Shown here: piece after piece, positions 9,343 through 20,081 of the stretch
How positions within the stretch are numbered: position 1 is the first letter of the stretch
Layout of the letters: the number at the start of each line of letters is the position of its first letter
NCBI GenBank assembly: GCA_002749535.1
Contig: MZZL01000404.1
Span: forward strand, 1 to 64,000
Source: Apophysomyces variabilis
Lineage: Eukaryota; Mucoromycota; Mucoromycetes; Mucorales; Mucoraceae
Length of the DNA: 64,000 bases
Reading direction: 5' to 3'
Translations under genes and position numbers: made by a program
Notes under the pieces: model-generated
The model's input: the letters and a program-made list of their open reading frames with translations, nothing else
Told to the model about the DNA's origin: nothing
The model's database searches: none

Positions 9343-12293
9343 TTATATGGAGATGCCGCGCCAGATTGCCTTGTAATGTTGGGGCAGATTAAGTTCCTTC
9401 CAGTTGTCTGCATGTCGATGATCAACTGGTGGCCATTCCATCTTTATGCTTCGTTTTAAATTTATGGTTGCCCAATGGCAATTATTGATGTAATGCATAA
9501 TTAATGGCTGGTCATTATGCTTTGATGGAGACTGGTAAGGCAAATATAACATCGACTTGTGCTCAATGGCACCTCCACTGGAGAAAAATGCAATTGGGCG
9601 ATTGAAGGTGTCCGCTGCCAACTGGAGATCTGTGCTTCCATCGAACCAGTACTGCATGGGGCATGGCTGCAGAGCTGCATGCATTGTTTCAGGAGATAGG
9701 CCATACTCCATACGATGCTTCAAGGTCTTGAATTCAGCATCAGAATTAAAACAAATGTACTTTCGACACTTTTGTTCATTGACGGAAAGGTACATTAACA
9801 TGTCAGCCTTGACTGCCATATACTGGCTCTCGTCTCCATATATACGTAATGCAAGCGTTCTATAGCCACACCAACCATCGGCTACGTCTTGCAGTTGTTC
9901 GATAGTATGGGCGGGGATGTCTTTATGCCCAATGCTAGTATGACATTTTCAAAGTTGGTTAAATAATCATGGAGATCCCATTATTGCACGGTGCTACTAA
10001 CCTTTTTTCTATGTTTCTGGGGCGTTTGGCAATCCAAAGATCGTCTGCATCATTTTGGATGGCTGTTTTTCTTTTGCTTGTTTTGTTTGGAGGAATCATT
10101 TCATCCTCAATACTTTCTTCAATTTTTTTTGTGTTTTTTTCGGTTTTCCTTTGGACAGTTTCAAAGGCAGAAGGGAAACGAGAATTTTTGGTGTCTTTGG
10201 GGTGGCCTTTTGGCTGGACTGCTGTGGGGACGGCCAGCTCTTCAACCGGTTTTGGAGAGAAGGAGGTGACTACTTCCTGTAGACGTGCTATAAGATCCTC
10301 CTTTTGTTGAGTGTTCTCGCACGCGACATACAAGTCCTGGATGGAACTCATCGTTTTTTCAAATTTTATGCTGACATCTTTTTCGTTGGATGCCTCAATT
10401 GGAAGCATGATCACATACTCTTTAAAACATAATAAGTTAATAAGCATTCAACAGTTTTACAGTTACTGACCTTGGGGAGTAGTTAGATGCCAACGTTTAT
10501 GAACCATCTCTGGCTCTATTGATGCTGTTCTGTCGTTAGGCAAAGTGTTTTTGCATGGTAGACAGTAGTTGACGCACAATGTACATTGGCGGTTTTGCAC
10601 CTTATCTTCATTTTCCATCTCCCATGCTTTGTAAAGCTCGCGCTGGATGCGCCTGAGAGCAAAATGACAGATTCTGCCTTGCAAGTTTTTCAAAGTCGCT
10701 GCCATTGTTGGATTTGCAATGGTGCGATCTCAGCTTTTTACGACAGGTCTTATTAACAGCTCACGATTGCTGGTTACTTGCTGACGAAAGTCCTATGGTT
10801 TACGCAAGATCAGCACATTGTCCGTTAGAGTCGCTTATCCTACATTGGAAAATAGTCAGTTATGAATACTATTAAATAGCTTCTTTAGGCTGCCCGGCGT
10901 GCTTAGGATCTGCTTCAGCTGCCAATGAGCACCTTCTACCCGCTGGGTTGTCCGGGCTCCAAAATGTATATGGCGCTCTGCCCATGGACCAGCCCACATC
11001 TCCTTGTACGACAGCAAGCTAAATCAAGGTGATGAATATGGACATCATATTGTTGCTAGTGTACAAAATTTACCTGTTGATGTAGCTCTGGAGCGCCTGA
11101 GCTTTGGACGTCTTAATGGCTAGATGACGGTACGCCTGCAGGGCCTTGTTGAACTCTTCTTCGTCCCTACTCCAGATCATCTTGCCTACAGCTCCCTTAA
11201 AGAAAGCGTCATGCTCTTCGGAGCCATGCTGGAAGCATCCAGCAGCATGCACCTTGAAATTATTGTTGGTATGCCATGCGCAGAGGATGTGGGCAGCGAA
11301 TGGGCACGTTTTTCTGATGGCTGCACCAAGAGCTTTGTCGTCATCCGTGAGGAATGTCACAGGACGCACCGTATCATCAACAAAGACTACTTCTAAGAGC
11401 TTCTCCAAAAGCCATGAGTAAGAAGGCCCCTTTTCATCCGACATTATTGCCGAAGCAATAAAAAAAGACCGTGGAGAATGGTCACCATGCTCAGCTGCGA
11501 GATTATCAATGCCTACAATGTTTACGAGAGGCATCTTGTGTACATTGGTTTTGTATGTTGTATCAATGATAACAACCTCAGGAAACCGTTGCGCTCTCTG
11601 AATTGCTGCTTTATGACTGACGAAAAGTCTTTCCACAACGCCTTCTGAATGACTGTATCGCACGCTATATCCTCTGGATTTGAGAAAGTCATGCACCTCG
11701 TTTACTTGGTTGAGTTGGTCGTTCATTACGCTTCGCTGTTGCATGCTGTAGATATCCTTTGAAAGCATGGTTGGTTGACCATTGATATCTAGTGTTCTTC
11801 GGAGTATCTGAGCTGGCTTAATGCCGACGCTATGTTGCTCTAATATGTCAACTTGGACGTCTCCATCTACTTTGCGAACATTATAGTAGACGAGTGGTGT
11901 AGTCTAGACCTCATGACAATGCTCATGGATTTTCGATTTATCCTCCCGGATCATCCAAGCACCTTCCTTCTTGATATATGACGTGTACATAAACCAGGGA
12001 CAGTCAAGACGCTTTGTTGTGCGTCGCGGTTTAAGTTTTGTAACACCATTAACGCAAGTGTACCGGGCAGGAATCTCCTTCGTATCATCTGACTTCTCTG
12101 TTACAGGTTGATTGTCCTGAGGAATACCAGTACGATGAGGCTTATATTTGCCACCGTGAATACACTGGAAATAACAAAAGTTTTTGCCGCTTGTTTTAAT
12201 GCTGACATCAAAACCATTTAGAATAGCTTTCTCTCTAATAGCCTTGTAAAGGTCATCGCGAGTATTGTACTTTTGAGCTAGAATTGAATCCAT
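9343..12293 (-). pseudogene. MULE transposase with FAR1-like, DDE and OTU cysteine-protease domains
   Basis: Reading on the minus strand: a FAR1-type zinc DNA-binding domain (12293-11904, with CPWFMYTSY and HEHCHE), then MULE DDE transposase (11768-11070) with VVIIDTTYKTN, FLTDDDKALG and CAWHTNNNF. The exon near 10850-11035 has FGARTTQRVEGAHWQLK. A Cys-rich SWIM-like exon (10705-10463) and a basic linker (10447-9959) follow. Last is an OTU-like protease exon from about 9929, with DGWCGYRTL holding the catalytic cysteine and NNCHWATIN the histidine. A single TAG at 11904-11906 breaks an otherwise continuous FAR1-DDE frame, so this copy is probably dead or needs readthrough. OTU domains on MULEs are known; what they act on is not. 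Confidence 0.8.
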
Positions 12294-12654
12294 GTTATAG
12301 GGAAAAAGGTGAGCTTACAACGATAGTATAACTTCTGGATTTTTTATTTTGGAAGCAATGGATTCCGACGTTTTACAGACAATATAACTTGTCTAGCGAT
12401 ATTGCGCGCAAAAGTTTTGCGTTACACGGAAGTTGGCCTACTAAAGTGACCTGTAATTTCTGTGCGCAAACTGCCCAAATTTCTGTGCGCGTAGTTACCC
12501 TCTTTCTTTAAAGATCAAGATCGCTTATCTGCATAAGGTATTTATCATTGCAAAATCAAACTCTTCCATCCTGTCATTGGTGAGTGTTTGCCTTAAGTTA
12601 AGTGCGCAGAGATACTTTATGTTAGAAGCTTTTTTTTCAGGAATAAGAATAGAT

Positions 12655-13963
12655 ATAACGTTTTATTTAGATCTTTGCATACATCTCGGCCTGGAGTGAA
12701 ACGCCTTTGTAACCTCAATATCATCTAATATCTGCCTTCTATCAAAAATCTCGACTTTGTTCTCATATGGAATAGTATCTATAGCAATTTTTTCGAGATT
12801 TTGATGCAGTCTATAGAATGCTCCTTCTTAATCCTAGCGCCAAATCTACCATAATCATACTTACTTGAAAAAGTTCCGCACGTCTGCGCTATTTGTTGAA
12901 AATCCAGCGAAATCGATGACGGCGATGCACACTTTTTCTTCGACTCTCTCAAGAAAATGAACCAAATCTAATGAAGAGATCTTAAGTATTTTTTCCTTTT
13001 ACTTACTGAGCTCCTTACCTTGGGTGTCTCCTTCTACTCCTTTTAAACCTTCGATCATCTCCTTTCCCTTCTTCAAATCTCTTTCTAGAAACGGGTCCGA
13101 GGCGCTAGAACAGCAGGACACAAACACTTTCTCCACCAAGCTCCTGTCTGAAAGCCGATCTACCATTTTCTGTAATAACCTTATTCGATCACCATCGGTC
13201 TCTTGGCCAGGTGATTTGCGGCAGTAACCCACCAGAGTGTAGCCTTCTTTCTTCAAGGTTTTCAGTTGCATCTGGTACTTAGGTGTGACACTCGTAATTC
13301 CTAAGATGAGATTCTCTTGAGAAATAGATTAATGCGAGTGTTGTATGTAAGCGTAATTAGTCCAGCCTTACCTAAGTATTTGTCTTTCATCACGTACAGT
13401 TGTCGCCGGCGTACTCGTGACTTATTGTTGCTCATTGCTCTTTTTCTAATAAACTCGACTTCCAGAAACGAAACTTTCCGCGTCGTACACCATTTTGAAA
13501 ATGAGTTCGCTGACTTATTGTCAAAATAGCTGGTAAAGCAAGATATTTCGCGGAGTATCTCGTTGGTTGATAAGAGTTTTTCTGCATACAGGTGGTCGTT
13601 ATACGGGTTAACAGTTAAAAAGACTTCATTCATAAACTGGAGAATTTGTGGCTCGGTGACTTTGTTAGAAAATTAATATTTGATAAGTGTAATTCGACGT
13701 ATCTTACCTAACTCTATTTTGTCTTCATTCACATTCGTTTTAACCGTGGATGATGACAAAGTTGAAGTGAGGTATTGCTTATACGTGATAGGATGCGCAT
13801 AGATTTGTTTTAAAGAAACCAATATAGGTTTTTCCGGATCAGTCTCGTAATAGATATCTATATCACCAAAGTCGTCGATTCGTTTCAGTAACCTGATTTT
13901 GTTGTGATCGTTAAATTCTTCGCAAAAAAAAATACAAGCGGCTTGTTCCCGAGTTATGCTCAT
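12655..13963 (-). CDS. Repeated Mucoralean-type ORF with a YCRKS serine-recombinase-like motif (right copy)
   Basis: Starts at 13963 (MSITREQAACIFFCEEF). Further exons at about 13633-13320, 13260-13000 and 12990-12865 lie behind plausible splice sites, and a last one near 12820-12660 does not join cleanly. A block LVGYCRKSPGQE is followed by IRLLQKMV, VFVSCCSSASDPFLERDLK and VIDFAGFSTNSADVRNFF. The layout (Y-x-R-x-S, then a loop with S and R, then a strand with D) is reminiscent of the N-terminal fold of serine recombinases, but this is inference by eye. I recall similar ORFs repeated in Mucorales genomes. The 21-base array lies immediately upstream, so it is the promoter or leader region. 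Whether the gene is functional is unclear. Confidence 0.5.
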
Positions 13964-14326
13964 TAAAGAAAACGTAGAAAGGAAAAAGAAGTGAAGGGAT
14001 GTGGTCCACTTTCAGGTGAACGCGGTCCACTTTCAGCTGAACGCGGTCCACTTTTAGCTGAACGCGGTCCACTTTCAGCTGAACGCAGTCCACTTTCAGC
14101 TGAACGCAGTCCACTTTTAGCTGAACGCGGTCCACTTTTAGCTGAACGCGGTCCACTTTTAGCTGAAAGCGGTCCACTTTTAGGTGAACGCATGTTAAAC
14201 ATTGATATAGTGAAGTCGAAAGATGTGGTGCAATCCTTCATTACTATGTTTTATTGGTCGAAATATTATATGGTAAGATTTCTGCTTCTATCTGTTTCTA
14301 TCTATCCTACTTGTATCCAGAAATAG
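13670..14326 (-). repeat. Right copy of the inverted repeated element (empty LINE site)
   Basis: This is the reverse complement of bases 1-126 plus 2133-2545. It contains about nine 21-base units at roughly 13998-14192, against six in the left copy. It has an uninterrupted CTATATCAATGTTTAACATG where the left copy has the LINE. The homology to base 1 ends at 14325. Confidence 0.88.
13998..14192 (-). repeat. 21-base palindromic minisatellite, about 9 copies
   Basis: Same unit as at 2150-2280 in reverse orientation (CGGTCCACTTTCAGCTGAACG). The copies vary at two positions of the palindromic core. The difference in copy number between the two arrays shows expansion or contraction after duplication. 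Confidence 0.9.
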
Positions 14327-14396
14327 TGCACTATTCTCTTTTTTCTTTCTTTTTCGAGTTTCTGCATAATTTTGGGTTGTGGTGATCTGTGAAGAG

Positions 14397-15400
14397 CTAT
14401 AAAAAAAAGAGTCGCAGCTGCTCTCCATTATGGCAGTTCTCTAAGCACCTATAAGAATGGGAAACAAAGCTTTCGAGGTTACTCAATGTTGCATCCAGCG
14501 CTATTGTATAACTACATAGAGATATACTCTGCTCATGCCTAAATACAAAATTAGGACAATTTTTTCGGGACTGCTTCAACCCAATTTCTTTTTGAAGACA
14601 GCTATCCGAATAGCTTTCAGCATGTTTGATCCAGCCTTGACAATCCTCGACAGTAACCGTTTTGCAGGCTTCAGCAATGCGATCACTGAGTATATTGTCT
14701 TTACTGAGTGGGTTTCTTCTGATATGCGCCTTGATTTTGGACCAGCGTTCCTCAATCAGGTTAAGAAAAGGGAAGGTGGCATGAATAAGGGCTTGTATCC
14801 TCGTTCATTTATGATGTCTACCACAAAACCTGGAATGATGCACTCTACAATTGTCCATCATGATGAACATGTTTTTCTTATCATGCCTATCCAAGACGCC
14901 CATGACTGATTCCATAAACCTGACAAATGTGGTATGCTGTGTTCCTTTCTTAAGCGGTGGTTCAGTTTGGGAACTTCTTGGATATTAGCTTTTCTCTTTT
15001 TGGAGCTTGGTTGTTGATGAAACTGTTTTTTCAATCAATACCGCATCCTCTTTTTTTCAGTGGTATGACTTTTGAGAAATTGATAGTTCCAAACGGCGAA
15101 ATGCACCCTATCATACTAAGGTTCACACCCTTTTGAATGTGCACTTACACTGCAACTGGATCTCTAATTTTTGATCACGCACGATTTCTCATTAACTGGG
15201 AAGGGAAGCCAGCCTCCTCAACGAAAATGCAACTGCTTTGAAAATCAATATCTGCCGGCCTTCATTTCTACAACAAGATGGTCAACTGCATCTTCCATGG
15301 CAGTCGAATGAGAGTGGTTAACTGTGTCATTAACTGTGTCGAAGTCAACAAGCATCTCGATGGAACCATAATCGTGAGCCATATCCTCATCTTACTGTGT
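14397..15400 (-). pseudogene. Tc1/mariner (DDE_3) transposase, decayed
   Basis: Minus-strand frames, read with shifts, give the end of a Tc1-type transposase: CIFVEEAGFPSQLMRNRA near 15200, FIMMDNCRVHHS near 14860, VVDIINERGYKPLFMP near 14800, FLNLIEERWSKIKAHIRRNPL near 14740, and DCQGWIKHAESY near 14630. These match the catalytic D, D, E region in order. Several frameshifts and stops (for example between NCRVHHS and VVDIINERG) show it is dead. The frame runs on to about 14400. Confidence 0.85.
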
Positions 15401-15680
15401 CAGAGATGCTTTCACTGTGTACTGGAACGTAATTAATGAAGTCCATACGCGCTTATTGATTAAATCGAAGAAAGGTACGTAGTCCCAAAAATATTGTCTC
15501 AAAGTAATCTTTACTGTGTCTCAGTTTTTTTGCTTGGCGTCCCGATTTACACAGTGGCCTTCATTCCAAAATAAATTTACTGGTGTCTGAATTTGAATTT
15601 CGCTGTGTCCCAAAAAATCCTTCCTCTGTCCCAAATAAAAATTGACGGTGTCCCAATCCCAAGTTAAAATACTGTATCTC
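15315..15680. repeat. Dispersed CTGTGTC motifs at the Tc1 relic's upstream end
   Basis: CTGTGTC or close variants recur at irregular spacing of 20-60 bases (for example ACTGTGTCATT,AACTGTGTCGAA, TTACTGTGTCTCAG, CGCTGTGTCCC, ACGGTGTCCC). They lie between the transposase relic and the foldback. They could be eroded subterminal transposase-binding sites; no terminal inverted repeat pair could be fixed. Confidence 0.45.
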
Positions 15681-15997
15681 GCGCACGATATCTCCCTGCC
15701 ATACTAGGGAAAAAGTTCGTGTTCTGGCGCCGGTGAAACTTCATTCACAGATCCTCTACTTCATTCACTGTACACATCCTTCTGTACTCCACGACCTTTT
15801 GTGGTTCGGTCGAAATATCGTGTGGCCTATTGTATCCAAGTGCTCTCTTCACGATATTTCGACCGAACCACAAAAGGTCGTGGAGTACAGAAGGATGTGT
15901 ACAGTGAATGAAGTAGAGGATCTGTGAATGAAGTTTCACCGGCGCCAGAACACGAACTTTTTCCCTAGTATGGCAGGGGGATATCGTGCGCGAGATA
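15675..15997. repeat. Near-perfect foldback element (two 148-base arms, 27-base loop)
   Basis: Arms 15675-15822 and 15850-15997 are reverse complements with one mismatch noticed. The outer tips read TATCTCGCGCACGATATC. The inner part contains ACCTTTTGTGGTTCGGTCG. The loop is 27 bases. The short ORFs in both arms are mirror images and not genes. It looks like a foldback or MITE-type insertion and ends 148 bases before the start codon of the TPR gene. Confidence 0.92.
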
Positions 15998-16144
15998 AAT
16001 TCCCATGTCAATTTTGAAGAAATGAAAAAGACGCTCATTTTTTGCCGCCACGAACAGCAAGTCCCGTTATTGAGTGACTTGTTTTGTTTTTTACCACATC
16101 AAAAAATTAACATGCATTTTCCCTCTCCTCCCCAACACCACACA

Positions 16145-17364
16145 ATGTCGGTCAATTACACGGTGGGTGACCTGATACCCAGAATCCAACAAAACATCGA
16201 TGCCATGGAGTATCCTATGGCCCATGCGTTCTGCAAGAAGGCCTTGGAACTTGAACCCACCAACCCCGAAATACTCGAACTGACCGGCCAAGTCGAATTG
16301 GAACTGTCTATGTTTGCTGAGGCAAGAGAGGTAGGTACAACTTTTTTTGGTCTACACAGAGAAAAAGTTTCACGAATTTGTCGTTGACACGATTTGTATT
16401 TAGCATATGCTTGCAGCCATACAACAAAGTCCCTTGAAGGGTTATAGTAAATATATGTACCTTGGCCAGCTGTCAGTGGAAAAAGAGGCGATCGAAGCAT
16501 TTCAAAGAGGCGTCGATCTGATGGTGGAGGAAAGAAGAAGTATGCCAGAAAGATCCGAAGAAGCCAATATATTATCCGCTAAAATTGCCAGTGCTCTGTG
16601 TTCCATGACCGAGATATACCTCACCGATTGTTGGTAAGCAAACATAAAGAAAATTCATGGGCCGCATTGTGATATTCATTTCTACTATCTTATGGATTAG
16701 TTTTGAACCGGAAGCCGAACAGAAATGCGAAGAATATTTGCAACAGGCACAACAGATTGATCCTCAAAACCCAGAGGTGTACCAATTGTTAGCTTCGGTG
16801 CGTTTGAGTCAGGCAAGAAACGAGGAAGCAGCAGCAATACTGGACAGAAGCATGGATATCTGGATTAATAAGGATGTGGGAGATCCAACGATTCCGATTT
16901 ATGACTCGCGACTGGCCCTTGTCAAGTTGCTGTTGGAAGTTGGTTCGTTCCAAAAGGCCTTTACCGTTCTGGAAAGGTTACAGAAAGAAAATGACCAAGT
17001 AGTGGACTTATGGTATTTGTATGGATGGACATACTATTGTTTGGGCGAGGATGAAACGTTGTCAGATGAAGAACGACAAGGGCATTTGGAAGACGCAAGA
17101 GACTGTCTGCAGCTAGCTGTCAAGGTTTGTCAAAGGTTTACCAAGAGATAGTGAATAGATCATTTATTTTTGCCTTTTTAGTTATTCCACACAGTTGGGT
17201 CGGATGATGTAGCCATGCTAGATCACGCGCAAGAACTGATAGCCTCGATCAATACGATTATTCCACCCTCCGCAGAAGAAGAAGAAGAAGAAGAAGAAGT
17301 GCCCGTAGACGAGAACGACGAAATAGAGTACGAAGACGAGGACGATGACGCTATGGAAATGTAA
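16145..17364 (+). CDS. ACL4: Acl4-like TPR assembly chaperone for ribosomal protein L4
   Basis: Four exons (16145-16330, 16404-16633, 16701-17124, 17182-17364) join in phase to a 340-residue protein. It is built of TPR-type helical pairs: AHAFCKKALELEPTNPEILELTGQVEL near residues 27-53, CEEYLQQAQQIDPQNPEVYQLLASVRL in the middle, and the LWYLYGWTYYCLGEDETL block. It ends in a long acidic tail of glutamate and aspartate. This matches fungal Acl4, which holds newly made Rpl4 and escorts it into the nucleus. The assignment rests on TPR pattern plus acidic tail, so another TPR chaperone is possible. The start at 16145 is preferred over an in-frame ATG at 16112. A foldback element lies just upstream. 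Confidence 0.75.
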
Positions 17365-19495
17365 TAGAGTGCAATATGTAGCACACTTCATATACGCATA
17401 CACATATACAAACCTTTCCCCTTTTCTCTCTTTTTTTTTGCCCTTTCAAACATACAACTTATATTACCTACACACATTTTTAGCGACATCCCATTTTGTC
17501 TCAGCTGTTAAGGAGAGAGAAAAACAGCGAAAAATTCATGTACCATCCGATTGATATTCTTTTTTGGACAGTGTAATGTAAAAATTCTCCATTAACTTGC
17601 ATATTGAATCCTATAACTTTTCTTTGTGGTGTGGGCACCTCTGCTAGTAACTTGCAAGGGTTCTTATGTTTTCGGATGAGTAGAATAGCATGCTATCGGA
17701 ATGACCGGAAATGAAAACAGGTTAGGAGCAGGTTAGCATCAGCATGAAACGTAGTGGCTTTTTCATGGTTGAAACAGGATGCTTGAGGAGTGGAGACAAG
17801 AGGGGGCAAAGTAGTCCAATACTTAAAAAGAAAAAGCCATTGTGGCCAGGTTAGGATATAGAGCAACAAAGTCGACAAAAAGACAGCAGTAGGAAAATGA
17901 GAAAAGTAAAGCAGGGTATGTTTTATCGTTTCTGAAACCTGTGTAAAGATGCATCTTCACTCATGATTGTCTATAAGCTATCTACATATTGTATGCAAGG
18001 GAAATACAACAGGGAAGGAGGCATTTGTTACAAGCCGAAAGGAAGAAGTTCACGGACGGATCTGTTTCCGTCCCATGTTGACAGGTGCATGCGCCCCGCA
18101 GTCATCCTTGGTAAGACGATTCTGTACCTCATTATCTTTCACCTTAACCAGGATGAACTGAACTTTCACGCCGAAATGATCCCCTTACTACCTCCTTTTT
18201 TTTTCCCTTCCAGTCTTCTCTCTTTCTCTCTTCATTCTCTCTCTATCTTTGACCCTCGGAGTATCATAGTGAAGAAAGAAAGCATGAAAGAAAAAAAGCA
18301 GCCTACACTCCACTCTCGCTCTGTGTTTGCTTTTTTCTCTATGTATGTGTTTCCTTCTTTATTCTCCCCTTTTATGGAGAATATTCTTCCATATCCTTTT
18401 TATATCGCTTTCACATTTTCTAGTTCAAATAATTCGTTTTGGTAGTGAAGAATGTTATAGTATTTTAATACATAGATAATATACGGGTCCGTGTGAGAAA
18501 AGAACTTAGATATTTTCTGTTTCATTATAGCTCATTCTTGACCTCCCTCGCATAATTGTTTTGCGTTTCTTTTTCTTTTTGTCTTTTCTTTTTTCGGTCA
18601 CCTCCTTATTTTATCCCACTACTGGTTCTTATGAAATGAAGGGTCGCACCCTGTTTTGTTTTGTTCCAAAAAAAGCAGTATTCACACTGTTTACCGAACT
18701 TGGCTATTGTCTTACACGCATCCAATATTACCTACGCACTCTCTCTCGCATACCCATACAACACGTCCATACGTACATAGACGCACATGCGCAGGCCTGC
18801 ACATCGATCTATTTCACTTTGTTATAGTTGTGTGTTGCCCAGGCAATATAGCACGACATTCTCATTTTTTTTTGGCTGACCTAACTTACCTAATTCCGTT
18901 TCTTTCTATCTTTCTTTCTTCTTTCTCTCTCAGTCTCTCTATATCCGTCTTACCCCCCCTTTTTTTTTTACTTAGCCAACAGGTATTACAAAAATGGGAA
19001 ACTAAGGGTTTAATGGGATTGGCATTTTTGGGGCCAAAGTTTATTTTTCCATTTTACAACGAAGTTGAATGTGCGCCATGTCAAGTATTATAGTAAGTTA
19101 AACACACATATATATCCATATAGATAACATACAGATTTATATTTGTGTGCATGTGTGTTGGGCGTCCGGGTGTAATTAGACAGTATTATTGTTGTATTAG
19201 CCAAAAATGGGTTTCCCCTACCATCCCATTTAATGATTTTCTCTCTCTCTCTCTCTCTATGATTCATTCAAACTGCTGCTCTGACCAGTTCGCTATCATA
19301 ACTGAATAACAAGTATATAAAGGCGCGATTAATTAGCCAAGAAAAAAAATTGTAAAAATTAAGAAGATCATCTTTCTTCCATTACCATAACAATCCACTA
19401 CGTTTCTCTTTCTCTTTCTTTCTTTCTCTCTCACACATTCTCTATCTATCGCTTTCTTTCTCTCTTGATAGAGCCATTCATTTTTCTTAAAAACC
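17365..19495. other. Long intergenic region, pyrimidine-rich; no firm gene
   Basis: About 2.1 kb rich in C/T tracts on the + strand, including a (CT)n run near 19240-19256. Short frames here are low-complexity. One stretch at 18000-18190 is more GC-rich than its surroundings and keeps a minus-strand frame containing VKVQFILVKVKDNEVQNR, which I could not attach to any gene. A palindrome AAGATGCATCTT lies at 17946-17957. The end nearest 19495 is probably the promoter and leader of the Myb gene. Confidence 0.4.
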
Positions 19496-20081
19496 ATGAA
19501 AAGTAAGTTTCAAATAGAAAACGAGCGATGTATCTAATTGTGACCATTTATTCTGTTTTGCTATCTTAGTCGCTGATATGCTCAACCCTTCCAACGCACC
19601 TTCAACTTGCCATAAATCATTATGGCTTTCCTCTCCTCCGCTATCACCGAAACAAGAACAAGAGGATAAGAAGAATAATAACAACCATAATCATGGCAAA
19701 CCTCGTAGTCGGTTTTCTGACTTGGAGGATGCCATTATTTGTCAAGGTGTTGCAAAAGGCCTTACCTGGGGTCAGATCTCGGGACAACTACCTCACCGCA
19801 AACGAGCAACATGTTTTAACCGCTATCGAACCCTTCAGGGTATCCGAAAATCGCGCAAATGCGGAACGCGTTCCTCAGCGTTGCAAGTGGGACCACTCTC
19901 CCCTCCGTCCCCAACTGACTCCCTGCCGCCACCTGCGTTCTTACCGACCACACCTCCCTCTTCCTGGGATCATCATCATCATCGACCACAGCATCGTGTG
20001 CTAAAGGATATTTGGGTAGATCTTACCCAGGATCATCCTCATCAACGTTATTTCTCGAATGAAAAGGCCGCTCATACCTAA
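19496..20081 (+). CDS. Small Myb/SANT-like DNA-binding protein
   Basis: A 7-base first exon (19496-19502, ATGAAAA then GTAAGT) joins a second exon at 19570-20081 to give 172 residues. The first half is serine/proline rich, then asparagine and histidine runs. Near residues 50-100 a Myb-like helix set is seen: RSRFSDLEDAIICQGVAKGL, TWGQISGQLPHRK, then CFNRYRTLQG, with the spaced aromatic residues of a SANT repeat. The C-terminus is proline rich with a histidine run. It is probably a transcription factor. The tiny first exon is supported only by the splice signals and phase; translation might instead start at 19578. Confidence 0.6.

Larger units (their letters stand above)
7691..12500 (-). mobile_element. 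MULE (Mutator-like) DNA transposon with FAR1, DDE and OTU domains
   Basis: Terminal inverted repeats of about 90 bases lie at 7691-7785 and 12405-12500, sharing GCGCACAGAAATTTGGG and AGTAGGCCAACTT blocks. Flanking sequence TTTCCTTTA (left) and CTTTCTTTA (right) fits an eroded 9-base target-site duplication, the size expected for Mutator. The element carries a transposase gene on the minus strand and a second small zinc-finger gene. It has a decayed but nearly complete look: only one in-frame stop was found in the first 1.2 kb of transposase. Confidence 0.9.

Noticed and set aside
15733..16038. Two matching ORFs (MKLHSQILYFIHCTHPSVL)
   Set aside because: They are mirror images from the two arms of the foldback; no independent coding signal.
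15986..16144. Longer N-terminus for the TPR chaperone
   Set aside because: The extension would start inside the foldback arm; the ATG at 16145 fits the usual Acl4-like start.
17963..18445. 160-residue ORF on the + strand
   Set aside because: Composition is that of a pyrimidine-rich leader (serine, leucine, phenylalanine runs) with no motif.
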